A program made the position numbers and the translations under genes. DNA of 64,000 nt from Hippopus hippopus (Eukaryota; Mollusca; Bivalvia; Cardiida; Cardiidae), in NCBI GenBank assembly GCA_946811185.2, contig OX328112.1:31335442-31399441 (forward strand), given 5' to 3'. The notes under the pieces were generated by a model that was not told the DNA's origin, did not search any database, and was given only the letters and a program-made list of their open reading frames with translations. This document shows positions 25,329 to 32,870 of the stretch, piece after piece. Each line of letters begins with the position of its first letter. The first letter of the stretch is position 1.

Positions 25329-28300
25329 AATCCATTTTATCTGTAATAGAGTGAATAAACTTGTGCTTTTCGATTTTTGGGTCGAAATAAACATGTTGGT
25401 ATGATAAGGCTTAATACCCAGTTTTGTTTGTTTTCTTTTTTTATAAAGATAAGCTGAACTTTGTTTAATTTACCCTTTACCACACAATCCCGAATTTCAA
25501 TGACCCTGAGGAAGAAGGCTTTTAAAAACAATGTGGAAAAAGGAGAAAATGCTGGTTGAAACCAGCATTTTCTCACTTTTCCACATCGTTTTCTATCCTT
25601 TCAAAGACAATATCCACATTTAAGGATAGACCACCCTAATGGGTTCGTGTGACATCGCCTTTCATCGCCAAAATCGTACGGATTCGGCTAACACTCGGGT
25701 AATCCGTAATCGATACGGGGAACCAGCGTCTATCGGCCGACCGATGACGGAGCAACCGAGTCTTACCCGAATCCGTACGTTTTTTTCGGCGATGAAAGGC
25801 GATGTCACATGATTCCCATTAGGGTGCCCTATCCTTAAGTTATGATCTGCAAATGCTTTGGATATGGACTAGTCCAAGATTTTTGTCGTTCGGTAAAGAG
25901 TTAAACTGAGCCAGATTACAGTTAGCAGTGAGGTCTGGTTGTATCAAGTTTCTAGGAGTTTGAACATGACAAGGTCAACTTGGATAAAACAACAAATCTG
26001 AACAGTTTTGAAATGAACTTTGACCCTAATATACATGTACTTAGTTTGGAAATGGCCTTATAACGAAACAAAGGGAAAATAGATCTAATACTATAATCAT
26101 GATGAATATGGTTATGATGGTGATGATGCTGATGGTATTTCGGAGGCTATATATGAGCCGTGTTCTGCGAAAAAGGGGTTTAATGTATCTCTTTGATGCT
26201 TTATATCAGGCAAGTCATTACATGATTTATGAATATATGTATAATATCCATTTAGTCTAACAATCGACTGTGTCTGGAGGTAGAATGGTCCTTTGACATG
26301 CAGAAAATTTACAAATAACAAAAAGTTTCGACCCATGTCAGCCTGCGCGGACTGCGCATTATGCCCCCTTTTCGCAGAGCATGGCTCACATATATCTGTT
26401 TGTCCTTGAGCAATGTTTCACTATTTGTGACAGTTTATCCTGTGCTCGGAAGGAAACAAAACTGTCCCATGAAAATTATTAAGAACTGGATCCGTTTCCA
26501 TAGAAACTGTGTGAGTACAAAAAATTGATCGAGCGCTATGGAAGCACCAAATACATAATTGAACCGCGTCATAAGAAAATGTGGGACCCTGAGCGGTTCT
26601 ACAACATGTATCGACTAAGATCAGTCTGTACGGTCCGTACTGGTTTATCACGGTCAATACTTTCAATAGACTTATCATCCGTTTCGAGACTGATCTTTAC
26701 TCTAATTTTTGTTTGTTTGTATTTGAGTTTAACGCCTTTGTAACAGCTTAAGTTATATCACGGTGGTCAGCGTACTTACGCATGTGTTTCCTGGCTTTCT
26801 CACACCAGTACTGACACAACTTTCTATCTAGCCACTGACTACTTTTCTCACATGCATCAAAGGTGAGGGGTGAAAAATCGCCGGAAAGAAAGTTTGCATA
26901 AACCGAATATCGAACCCGTAACAATCAGGTCACGAGTCAGATGCGCGAACCACTGAGCTACCCGGCTGGTAGACTAGTACTGGTGAAACCCGGGACATTC
27001 ATGAATAAGCAAACTGTTGCCGTGATGGGACCAAGATAATGTTGAAAGCGGCGTTAAATACTATTTAATCAACCAGGCGGATGGCGATGAGCAATTTCTC
27101 ATTTTTTTTCACATTTCTTTTTCACGCTCTACATGTATAACCATGCTATGTGAAAAGGGGTTTTAATGCAGTCCGCAGGCTGACCTGGATCGAAACTTTT
27201 TGCTTTGGGTAAATTTTCCACAGGTCCAAGGACCGTTCTACTACAGGACTCAGTGAGGTTCTTTTTTTCCACGGAGCTGAATGTGCTGGCTTTTGACCTA
27301 CTTTTTGGTTGTGATAACAAATGAATAAATAGAAATTTGTGATTGATAAAAAATGTAGGCATGTCTATTTCAAGGGCTCGTGCCTATTTGCGGACAAATT
27401 TACGCCTTCTGTCTTTTTTTAAAGATATTTTTTTGTTTTCAAAAAATTGATTTTATGAGTCCATAATTATGTGATAACTTGCTTATTATAACGCAACACA
27501 GAAGTGCATTAAACCCCTTTTTGCCAGAGCAAGGTTCGTTTATTTTAATTTAACTCTTTCAGCGCTATTACCGAAAACAAAGGCTTTCTTGGATGGCATA
27601 GATCAATATCAGACATTCACAGAGCGTGCTGTCTGTTTTGGTTCTATACCGTCCGCTTTTTCAGTCGAGCCTATTAGGTAATTATTTTTATTTCATGCTT
27701 TCCGATAGGTTATAGAGAAATATCGATGAAATATTTTTCGATATTTCATGGTTACGACCAGTGAAAATACAGATTTTTATATTCTAACTCTTCAATTGAA
27801 GACGGAAACAGTTGTTCCCGCGCACTAGTTACCTTGGTAAAATGTGCGTGCCTCACAACCAGATGGAAATATGATGTAATTTACCTTACATTTCTCGCGC
27901 TTGACGTAATTTTGTAATGCGTTGCTATGCGGAGGGGGTACGCCACGGGGAATAACCGAAAAGAACTGTACTGGATTTGATTAAGCTCCCCCCAGAAAGG
28001 GTTAAAAGCATTAAATAAATAGAATATTTGGGGTTTTTTTTCGGTGAAAGATCGAAATTTATTTCATCGAGTGAACATCATCGGTCATATTTTCACGAGT
28101 GGCGCAAATTTATTTCATCGAGTGAACATCATCGGTCATATTTTCACGAGTGGCTGCGCCACTCGTGAAAATATGACCGATGATGTTTACTCGATGAAAT
28201 AAATTTCGATCTTTCACCGTTAAAAACAAATATCCTCTATCTAGTTTCAGTGGATTGCATCTTCAGCGGTCCAAAAAGATCGAGGTTATACATTCGATGC

Positions 28301-31110
28301 TGAGAGTGAACATAAATTACCCTTATCCTGCTAAATCACTGAAATGAAACTTTCAAGCCCAAAGTAAAAACCCAAATAATACTACTTTAAACTTTTCTTT
28401 TGGAGAAAAATATCTCCTTATCGGACAGTGTAGATCAAGATCAGACTGCACGTTCTGTGCAGTCTGATCTTGATCTACACAGTCCGCAAAAGGTCAGTGA
28501 GTCGCGCTTAGCAGCATAAGGGTTAAAGAACGGTCTAGTTCCGAGATCAGTCTACACGTACTGTGCTGTCTGGTCTGGATTTATGCCATCACTAAAAGCT
28601 GAAAACCCTTTGGATGCTAATCTCGACCTTTTGTGGACAATCTAAATCAAGATCAAACAGCACAGAACGTGCAGTCTGACCTTTGATCTACGCTGTCCGA
28701 AAAGAAGATATTTTTCTCTAAAAATGCCTTTGCTATCGGCTTGTAAATTCATTTCACTTACCGGTACTTCGCAAGATAAAGGTTAAAATTTTTTATGCCA
28801 AAAAAGTTATTTCAGAGTTTTTTTTTTTCGACGGTCCACAATAAAATCTACTGAAAATTAAAAGGATCTTTATTCATCAGATCTAGGCTTTACTAAAACA
28901 GCGGACGATATAGATCCAAGATCAAACTGCACTTAATGTGCAGTCTGATCTGGATCTATTCCGTCGGCATAAGCTCATTTTTTCGCTTATTTAGTTGAAA
29001 AGGTTAGAATTAGCCCCAGACAATGATATAGCAAAAAACACTACAGTCTATATGCAAATGTTAAGAAAAAGAAATTGTTAATTTTAAGAATGACGTTATG
29101 CCATTGCCGTTGCCATGGAAACTCAAATGCCCAATATTCTTCATTTGGGTTGATGTAATTTTCAAATATCTATTATCTGTATGAAACACAGTCATAGATT
29201 GTAGCCAGTGAGTCATTTTCTTACGATCTTTTACTATCAAAGATTTCACGCACAGCTCTTGCAAATATTTGGAAATTGCTTTCAAAAGACGACTGCTATT
29301 TTTCCAGCGCTGTTTTCCATAAAATTAAGACTGGGGGTACTGTTTCCTCATAATATTTGTGTAAATTTTGTCGTTTTCATTGATTTATATTTGACAGAGG
29401 AAGTCTAAACCTAACAAGTTAAGTGTTAAAGTGTCATTGCTGTATAAAATGGCCTGAAACACGTGAAAAGGGGCATTCGGACACTTGCGTAAAGTGTCGT
29501 CCCGGATCAGCCTGTGCAGTCCGCACAGGCTGATCCGAGACGACACTTTCCGATCGTGTGTGATTTTCTGTTTCATGCAAGTCTACTGTAGGACAAAATC
29601 TAATGTTGACGTAAAGTGCCGTCTCGGATTAGCCTGCGTGGATTGCGCAGGCTGATCCGAGACGACACTTTACACAAATGTCCGAAAGCCCCTTTTCGCA
29701 TGTTACAGACCAACTGTACTCAGCTTTTTTCAAACAAACGAGAAAGGCTGATTAAATTGATTGAATTTGCATTTATTTATCGTCGCCACCGGTTGCCCAT
29801 ATGGGCGACGCCTCCTGAAGGCTGTTAGTTTTGGTGGGGGGGGGGGGGGTTAGTGCAAGATACAGAACGAAACCAATCCTATGTTACGCCTGTTTTTTTT
29901 AACGTGCTCGGTGTATAGCTCTGTCACACGGAACCTCGGTTTAACGTCTCATTCGAAAGAGTATTAGTAATTTTAGATGGCCAGCCGTGGGTCTTAAACC
30001 CACACCCTCAAGTGACCAAGACTTGATGCTTATAAGTCCTACGCTGTACCACTTTCAAGAGCTATGCGGGCTGGTCGAGAAAGGCTGACAGTGCCCTATA
30101 GGATGTATACTAAAACGCTTTTGCAACGATTTCTCTGATTGGCTGAATTAAAAATAGCATTTATTTTAAACCAGAAGACAAATGACCTCGTTGATCAGTG
30201 ATAAGGAGGTCTAGTACTTGATGGAAAAATAGAATTTAATGATGATGATGATGATGCTGATGATTATATATCTATTCCAGCTAACAGTATCACCACCCTT
30301 TAAAGAATGCAAATGAGATAGCCTACTAAAAGTGTTTCGATATTTAGATAGGTATATAAACTGAGACTGATACCTCGGTCTGTTTGACAAGTCAGCATTA
30401 AATAGTTCTGCTAGGCTTCTGCGCCTTACATTTCTGATTCATCTCATTTGCCCTGTATTCTGACTTACTAATCGCAACAATAATCATTGACCTGCGCTTA
30501 GCAAAACGGGGCTTAATGCATCTCATCAATACATTATACCAAGCATGTCATCACATCATAATTGATACAAAGAATCCTTTTTTTTTTCCCCTAACAACCA
30601 ACTGAATCATGAGGTAGTATGGTTCTTTGACATACACAAAATCCACCAACAGCAAAAAGTTTCGATCCAGGTCAGCCTGCGCAGACTGCGCAGGCTGACC
30701 TGGGTCGATACTTTGTGCAGATGGAATAAACCCCCTTTTCTCAGAGCAAAGCTCAATTATAATCTGGTCGAATTGCAACAGAAGCTTAAGTCTGGATAAA
30801 AAACAAACAGAATAGTTACCTCACACTCCATTTGACCAATCTTCTGTTGTTTGAGATTTAACATTCTCGATAAATTATTTCTCTGTTCAATCAGCTGGGC
30901 AGTCATCATGTACATTTCATCTTTATCTGTCACATGACCTTGACCTTGGCTCAGGACTTTGGTATCCATGGCACCGCGGCTAGCTGACACTGCAAGTTGG
31001 GTTTTGTAGAGAGTCATGTAAGTTTCCCGGTCAAAGTAAAGCCGACTTCCGATGAGCAGGACTAGTGTTACGGCCAGGAATAGAATCACGTGGTTTTTTG
31101 TTAACGCCAT
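12164..31110 (-). CDS. Gene A: type II membrane SAM-dependent methyltransferase-like protein (whole coding span, spliced)
   Basis: Coding exons in order are 31110-30820, then either 22647-22503 (2a) or 21170-21047 (2b), then 14203-13910 and 12366-12164. All junctions are GT/AG and all phases agree (0, 1, 1). The 2a form gives 310 residues and the 2b form 303. The protein has a short cytosolic tail, a signal anchor at about residues 7-25, a coiled-coil stem to residue 97, a GGWC/HKTD linker, and a class I methyltransferase core. The core shows a glycine-rich SAM loop FGDGPGRY (152-159, 2a numbering), the acidic turn GYDAYDG (171-177), LDL (192-194), SLEVAEHIP (209-217) and GYSHVNN (247-253). 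From topology I infer a Golgi or other secretory-pathway enzyme with a lumenal domain. The substrate is unknown. METTL24-type and generic Methyltransf_11/23-type families are both possible, so no symbol is given. The introns are almost entirely MITEs and SINEs. Confidence 0.9.
12375..12580. repeat. Compound microsatellite (GAAT)n (GGAA)n (GCAA)n
   Basis: Successive aatgaatg, ggaa, gcaa and ggga tracts in gene A intron 3. The long Leu/Ser/Pro-rich minus-strand frames here are artefacts of the tract. Confidence 0.9.
12705..12892 (-). mobile_element. V-SINE-like element
   Basis: Reverse of the 16377 SINE head and body (gtcgcaatgactatcatc, aaattggccgagttggc). Confidence 0.65.
13005..13115 (-). 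mobile_element. TTAA-1 core, degenerate
   Basis: Core hairpin with gaaaatattgtggagaaagg and its imperfect inverse. Confidence 0.6.
13123..13333 (+). mobile_element. TTAA-2 MITE, complete
   Basis: TTAACCCGTATGCTGCTAAG to ttggcaggataagggtt, with perfect core tgcacagaacgtgca. Confidence 0.88.
13409..13612 (-). mobile_element. TTAA-1 MITE, right end replaced
   Basis: Begins ttaaccctttaccacacaac. The far arm stops at ggctaaaattttg, where a CATG-foldback begins. Confidence 0.88.
13613..13869 (+). mobile_element. CATG-foldback element beside gene A exon 3
   Basis: Ends ctatgctctgtgaagagg and gcccgagcatggctca. Inner hairpin degraded. It lies 40 bp beyond the exon 3 donor. Confidence 0.82.
13910..14203 (-). 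CDS. Gene A exon 3: methyltransferase core
   Basis: 294 bp with acceptor tactatttcag| and donor AAATTAG|gtaaatat, entering with two bases of a glycine codon and leaving with one base of another. It holds the whole SAM-binding core: VASFGDGPGRY, then GYDAYDGAPF, FLDLTLPQYG, YDWVMSLEVAEHIP and VVLSWAK. The order glycine loop, acidic turn, LDL and SLEVAEHIP matches class I methyltransferases (motifs I, II and IV). The open frame runs on at both ends into intron, adding a false N-terminus (MSKFLHKHK...) and false C-terminus. A CATG-foldback lies about 40 bp past the donor, at 13613-13869. Confidence 0.93.
14330..14752. other. Gene A intron sequence, no repeat recognised
   Basis: No exon or repeat family recognised. 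Confidence 0.5.
14753..14940 (-). mobile_element. TTAA-1 MITE
   Basis: Starts atttaacaacccttagaaag. Core hairpin complete. Far end lost after gatgagtttaaaactgtc. Confidence 0.8.
15074..15305 (+). mobile_element. TTAA-1 MITE, left hairpin arm lost
   Basis: Starts taacgccaccaaatgacaaa, ends gtgtggtaaagggttg. Confidence 0.75.
15391..15617 (-). mobile_element. TTAA-1 MITE, complete
   Basis: TTAACCCTTTGCCACACAAT to cgtgtggtaaagggttaa, 227 bp. Confidence 0.9.
15838..16034 (-). mobile_element. Foldback element with GGAGTGAT ends
   Basis: Second copy of the 10883 family, with the same tcattagaatcgtctc palindrome. Confidence 0.83.
16102..16325 (+). mobile_element. TTAA-1 MITE, complete
   Basis: ttaacccattaccacatgac to ggattgtgtggggttaa. 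Confidence 0.88.
16377..16690 (+). mobile_element. V-SINE-like element, full length
   Basis: tRNA-derived head with box A tagctcagtcggtagcg (16390-16406) and box B gggttcaatccc (16433-16444). The body has gtcattgcgacaggattc. The 3' domain gttgaaaacggcgttaaaca ends in (aatc)n. Resembles V-SINE superfamily elements of molluscs. Confidence 0.82.
16993..17219 (-). mobile_element. TTAA-1 MITE, complete
   Basis: ttaatctttaacacacaatc to gtttggtaaagagtta. Confidence 0.88.
17298..17524 (+). mobile_element. TTAA-1 variant with GCTCGTTACGAGC loop
   Basis: Arms differ from the main family (cagcaaataaagatatgatg). The core is gaaaacattgtgggaaaagg then gagaattgctcgttacgagc, ending ggagtaaagggttaa. A sub-family. 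Confidence 0.8.
17628..17670. repeat. (ATGG)n microsatellite
   Basis: About ten ggat units with one interruption. Confidence 0.95.
17875..17960 (+). mobile_element. TTAA-2 core fragment
   Basis: aacaagatcaggctgtat and its partial inverse tagtctgatcttg. Confidence 0.5.
18050..18269 (+). mobile_element. TTAA-2 MITE, complete
   Basis: ttaacccttaggctgctaag to aatttagcaggataaaagtt. Core tgcacagaatgtgca. Confidence 0.88.
18325..18539. mobile_element. Candidate short foldback with TACTGTATAT ends
   Basis: 10-bp inverted ends TACTGTATAT / ATATACAGTA with inner blocks related to ttgcgaattt/ttcaaattcgcc. Could be a mariner-type MITE. Confidence 0.45.
18777..18990 (-). mobile_element. TTAA-1 MITE
   Basis: ttaaccctttgccaaacagt to gtctggtaaagagta. 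Core gctggtagccagc intact. Confidence 0.87.
19047..19260 (+). mobile_element. TTAA-2 MITE, complete
   Basis: ttaacccttaggctgctaag to atttagcaggataagggtt. Confidence 0.9.
19398..19838 (+). mobile_element. Two TTAA-1 MITEs head-to-tail sharing one TTAA
   Basis: The first copy is 19398-19625. The second is 19622-19838, with its core mostly lost. The TTAA at 19622-19625 serves both. Confidence 0.82.
20227..20456 (+). mobile_element. TTAA-1 MITE, complete
   Basis: ttaaactctttaccaaacaa to gtgtggtaaagggttttaa. Core gctggttatcagc. Confidence 0.88.
20566..20967 (-). mobile_element. Two TTAA-1 MITEs head-to-tail sharing one TTAA
   Basis: 20566-20794 is nearly complete. 20791-20967 is a diverged second copy, with loop tgcttgctacaagca. 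Gene A exon 2b begins 80 bp to the right. Confidence 0.83.
21047..21170 (-). CDS. Gene A exon 2b (alternative, diverged duplicate of 2a)
   Basis: 124 bp with an excellent acceptor (aacctcttcttgcag|) and donor AAAG|gtactcc, the same phases as exon 2a (0 to 1). It encodes 41 residues plus a split glycine, beginning KVKQGGAVSS and containing STGGWC, SGQHKTD and LVPVLAEFFK(G). It is seven residues shorter than 2a at the N-terminal side. It has no frameshift or stop, and most differences from 2a are conservative (I/V, D/E), so it looks like an exon under selection rather than a dead copy. Including 2a and 2b together would shift the frame through exon 3, hence mutual exclusion is inferred. Confidence 0.88.
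21290..21460. repeat. Short imperfect tandem with CCAATCAGAAATTTT
   Basis: About three units of near 50 bp with (g)ccaatcagaaatttt and catttggttc, in the intron between exons 2a and 2b. Confidence 0.55.
21690..21918 (-). mobile_element. TTAA-1 MITE between exons 2a and 2b
   Basis: ttaactctttaccacacaat to catgtggtaaagtgttaa, complete hairpin. Confidence 0.9.
22503..22647 (-). CDS. Gene A exon 2a (alternative)
   Basis: 145 bp with acceptor ttttatctag| and donor AAAG|gtaattg, running from phase 0 to phase 1. It encodes 48 residues plus the first base of a glycine codon, beginning KNIAEGKLTK and containing NTGGWC, SGHHKTD and LIPVLADFFK(G). It can follow exon 1 directly (...MECE|KNIA...) and precede exon 3 (...FFKG|KYVASFGDG). 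In the shared 33-residue stretch ending at FFKG, 22 residues match exon 2b. The opposite strand has an open frame here that I regard as a shadow. Confidence 0.88.
22960..23050 (+). mobile_element. Helitron-like 3' end
   Basis: gagcatttcgtgctc hairpin (one mismatch), then gggtgagctaaaa. This is the terminus type of the 239-1376 element. The body upstream (22740-22960) is degenerate. Confidence 0.5.
23192..23475 (-). mobile_element. V-SINE-like element
   Basis: Reverse of the 16377 SINE: 3' end at 23192 (aacgccgttttcaatattat) and tRNA head at 23400-23475. Confidence 0.75.
23597..23694 (+). mobile_element. TTAA-1 right half
   Basis: ggttaccagcattttcttct to ggggtaaatggtttaa. Left half missing. 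Confidence 0.75.
23777..23850 (+). mobile_element. TTAA-2 left half
   Basis: gacagtgtagatcaagatca then gactgcaaggaacgtg. No right arm. Confidence 0.6.
23996..24929. mobile_element. 934-bp TTAA-flanked DNA element nested in a TTAA-1 arm
   Basis: TTAA followed by the perfect 16-bp inverted repeat CGACGTATATGACAAA at both ends. The flanks rejoin as a TTAA-1 arm (gtgcaaatgctttt | tatggacgagttcaaaattc). It holds two similar aaaatctgtccgttagaaa-type blocks and a degraded TTAA-1-like hairpin at 24270-24345. No coding capacity. Confidence 0.8.
24974..25197 (-). mobile_element. TTAA-1 MITE
   Basis: tttaaaccacacaatgaaga to ctttggagagttaat. Hairpin partly eroded. Confidence 0.8.
25242..25327. repeat. 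(GA)43 microsatellite
   Basis: Uninterrupted ag/ga run of about 86 bp. Serine/leucine and arginine/glutamate frames across it are artefacts. Confidence 0.98.
25469..25905 (-). mobile_element. TTAA-1 MITE interrupted by another TTAA element
   Basis: Left part 25469-25619 (accctttaccacacaatccc). Right part 25839-25905 (atctgcaaatgctttgg to tcggtaaagagttaa). The two join cleanly once the insertion is removed. Confidence 0.87.
25620..25838. mobile_element. 219-bp TTAA-flanked foldback nested in TTAA-1
   Basis: TTAAGGATAG / CTATCCTTAA outermost, then accctaatggg and cccattagggt, then tcatcgcc and ggcgatga blocks. TTAA is the target duplication. Confidence 0.88.
26151..26391 (-). mobile_element. 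CATG-foldback element
   Basis: gagccgtgttctgcgaaaaa to cgcagagcatggctca. Inner hairpin truncated at gcgcggactgcgc. Confidence 0.83.
26730..27075 (-). mobile_element. tRNA-derived SINE pair
   Basis: 26730-26967 is the reverse of the 11846 family (head at cgaaccactgagctacccgg). 26968-27075 is a detached plus-strand SINE tail with gttgaaagcggcgttaaata. Confidence 0.65.
27140..27536 (+). mobile_element. CATG-foldback element, interrupted
   Basis: Left part 27140-27250 (accatgctatgtgaaaaggg). Right part 27433-27536, ending gccagagcaaggttc. About 180 bp of unrelated sequence lies between. Confidence 0.65.
27550..28005. mobile_element. Candidate 456-bp TTAA-flanked element
   Basis: Begins TTAACTCTTTCAGCGC and ends cagaaagggttaa. 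A TTAA-2-like hairpin is near the left end (27590-27670). The inverted end repeat is short. Confidence 0.5.
28042..28219. repeat. Foldback with internal direct duplication
   Basis: Left arm cggtgaaagatcgaaattta...cacgagtgg, right arm its inverse to ctttcaccg. The left arm's inner 50 bp (tttatttcatcgagtgaaca...) is present twice in tandem. Confidence 0.88.
28318..28525 (-). mobile_element. TTAA-2 MITE, complete
   Basis: acccttatcctgctaaatca to cgcttagcagcataagggtt. Core tgcacgttctgtgca. Confidence 0.9.
28600..28786 (+). mobile_element. TTAA-2 MITE, diverged
   Basis: gaaaaccctttggatgctaa to cttcgcaagataaaggtt. Confidence 0.75.
28895..28995 (+). repeat. TTAA-2-like hairpin
   Basis: gatatagatccaagatcaaa to gtctgatctggatctattcc. 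Flanks differ from TTAA-2. Confidence 0.55.
29457..29705. mobile_element. Foldback with two inner hairpins
   Basis: Ends aacacgtgaaaaggggcatt and gccccttttcgcatgtta. Two separate hairpins (29489-29548 and 29611-29671), each aaagtg(t/c)cgtc(c/t)cggat...atccgagacgacactt around agcctg..caggct. The CAGCCTGnGCAG loop resembles CATG-foldback. Confidence 0.85.
29751..30078 (-). mobile_element. tRNA-derived SINE (type 2)
   Basis: Tail ttgattgaatttgcatttat, body cgtcgccaccggttgcccat and gtcacacggaacctcggttt, tRNA-like head at 29985-30078 (gctatgcgggctgg). Same family as 32943 and 54205. Confidence 0.75.
30488..30756 (-). mobile_element. CATG-foldback in gene A intron 1
   Basis: Left end eroded (gcgcttagcaaaacggggct). 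Perfect inner hairpin aggtcagcctgcgcag / ctgcgcaggctgacct. Right end ctcagagcaaagctca. Confidence 0.85.
30820..31110 (-). CDS. Gene A exon 1: start codon, signal anchor and coiled-coil stem
   Basis: Encodes residues 1-97 and ends in phase 0 at GAG|gtaact. The ATG at 31110 has A at -3 and G at +4, a good context. Residues 7-25 are a hydrophobic run (ILFLAVTLVLLIG in the middle) after two basic residues or a histidine, typical of a type II signal anchor. Residues about 66-97 are rich in Q, L, E, M and K and look helical or coiled-coil. NLS at 79-81 is a potential N-glycosylation sequon if the C-terminal side is lumenal. Reading past the donor adds about 20 residues and then a stop, which supports the splice. 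A CATG-foldback sits about 60 bp into the following intron. Confidence 0.88.
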
Positions 31111-31499
31111 TTTTTTTGTTATCTTTATATTTTGTTGTTGTTCAATTGGTTTAATTCTGTGTATTTACTGTTTGTTTCACTCACTTTGTATTGTCATTTA
31201 ATATTTCGTCAAGATTTGATTCTCAAAGATTCTCCCAGTTTCGATGTTCGAGATTTCTAGATTCCTTTAAACAATAACAAATACTTTTAGAAAAAAAAAA
31301 GAGTTCTACTGTAACAAGAAATTGTTCGTTACTTCATCGTACAAGGAGCTCTCAGTTTCGATTCCTTCTCTACCGATTTAAAATTTATGTTGATCTCTTA
31401 TAAATGCTACAAAAATACTTTCTCTGCAAAAGTATTGAAAGTGAACGCTTAAATGCACTAAAAAGCTGCAAACTTGGCCTTCAGATGATAGGTTGGTCG

Positions 31500-31610
31500 C
31501 TTTTCAACCAATAATCACGTCTATTTTTATAATATCAAATATGACGTCATTGTATTTATTTGAATAATATCCCACATAATCAACACGTGTTATTGATCAC
31601 GTGACATTCC
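31500..31610 (-). promoter_or_regulatory. Probable promoter/enhancer of gene A
   Basis: About 400-500 bp upstream of the gene A start lie a CCAAT box (31508-31512), a perfect cAMP-response element TGACGTCA (31542-31549) and two CACGTG E-boxes (31584-31589 and 31598-31603, the second within TCACGTGA). The region is free of the MITEs that fill the surroundings. That these sites drive gene A is inference from position. The transcription start is not visible. Confidence 0.45.
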
Positions 31611-31799
31611 CACTAACCTTTCCGAAATTCTTTCGATAAATCTAAATATATCTTAAAAGGCTAGGTACCCAATTAAGGAAATATTACTGAAACACCTTTT
31701 TTTCCCTATAGTATGATCTTGCTCCTTTACTGGTGATTTGCCAGTAATCCCCTTCTCAAAACAGTGATGGATCATTTTTTGAAGGTCAATTAGACTTTA

Positions 31800-32415
31800 A
31801 CTAGAGGCGCTTGAGCGCCTGTATCGCTCCACCGGCCTGATATTTCTATAATGGCGAAAGGAAGTTTTTAACAATTATCATTCAATTCTGCATTTTAGCT
31901 CACTGAAGAAACAATTTGGTAGACAACCACCATAGGAACTTACCTGCAAAACAACAATGAAATCCAGTGAATAGTTTTAGAGAAGAAATTTTTCAAAGAT
32001 TTTACTTTATACCATAAAAGGAAAATGAGTCTCCCATAAAAGCCATGTTTTTCGACAGATCTTTTTTTTTTTTAAGGAATTCTGTAAACCTGTATCTAAG
32101 GAACATTCCTGCAAAATAATAATGCTATCCAAATAGCGGTTTGGGAGAAGAAGATTTTTAAAGGTTTTTTACTTTGGTTGCCATGGCAACCAGAATTCTT
32201 CATGGAATACAATTATTTGAAGGAATTTGAAAGAGGACCACCAAAGGAACATTCCTGTGAAATTTGGTAAAAATCCAGTCAATAGTTTCTGAGGAGAAGT
32301 TTTTTAAAGAAAAAGTTTACGGACGCACGCAAGGACGAACGGACGAACGGACGGACGGACGCACGACGGACACAACGCCATGACAATAGCTCGCTGGCCT
32401 TCGGCCAGTGGAGCT
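31800..32415 (+). mobile_element. Helitron-like element
   Basis: Ends ctagaggcgcttgagcgcct and, on the right, hairpin CTGGCCTTCGGCCAG, TGGAG, CTAA. Contains three aagattttt(a)aagg-type units of about 125 bp and a ggacggacgcac-type tract before the terminus. Confidence 0.6.
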
Positions 32416-32435
32416 AAAAGTCGGTGTAGATCTCT

Positions 32436-32664
32436 TTAACCCTTTACCCAACAACATGTTTTAAACTCTTTTAATTTGAAAACATTTGTAGATGACAAAT
32501 TCAAAATTGATACAAGTTTGTCAAAGACTCTTATAATTTGGAAAACATTGTGGGAAAAGGAGAAAATGCTGGTAACCAGCATTTTCTCCTTTTCCCACAA
32601 TGTTTTCAAATGCTGTCTTCTTCAAAGTCCTTTAAAGACAAGATTGTGTGGTATACGGTCAACA
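32436..32664 (+). mobile_element. TTAA-1 MITE, complete
   Basis: ttaaccctttacccaacaac to gtgtggtatacggtcaac. Perfect core. Confidence 0.88.
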
Positions 32665-32870
32665 GACATGTCAATTGCAAGGGCGTAGACCGTCGTATTT
32701 ATACAACAATCTGGGCTTTGACATCTTCGTAATGATCATAATTCAGGGCTTATCGATCGAATCGTCTTCTATTGCTATCTTACAAGACAATTTTGCGTGA
32801 ACCGTCTATTATTGTTTTTACGACCCCCGCTAAAAGGGGGGGGGGAGCTTTAGAAACATCGTTTGAGAAA

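Noticed and set aside
25149..25394. Frames with poly-RE or poly-SL
   Set aside because: Translation of the (GA)n microsatellite.
26508..26743. Plus-strand exon-like frame starting after tttccatag| with KLCEYKKLIERYGS
   Set aside because: The acceptor looks fair, but no donor or neighbouring exon is found and its second half is a degraded hairpin repeat (gatcagtctgtacggtccg).
29061..29200. Possible exon on the minus strand reading ...NEEYWAFEFPWQRQWHN
   Set aside because: Tryptophan-rich look comes from a ccatggcaacggcaatgg stretch that resembles the TTGCCATGGCAA blocks of Helitron-like repeats. No usable donor, and exon 1 joins exon 2 without it.
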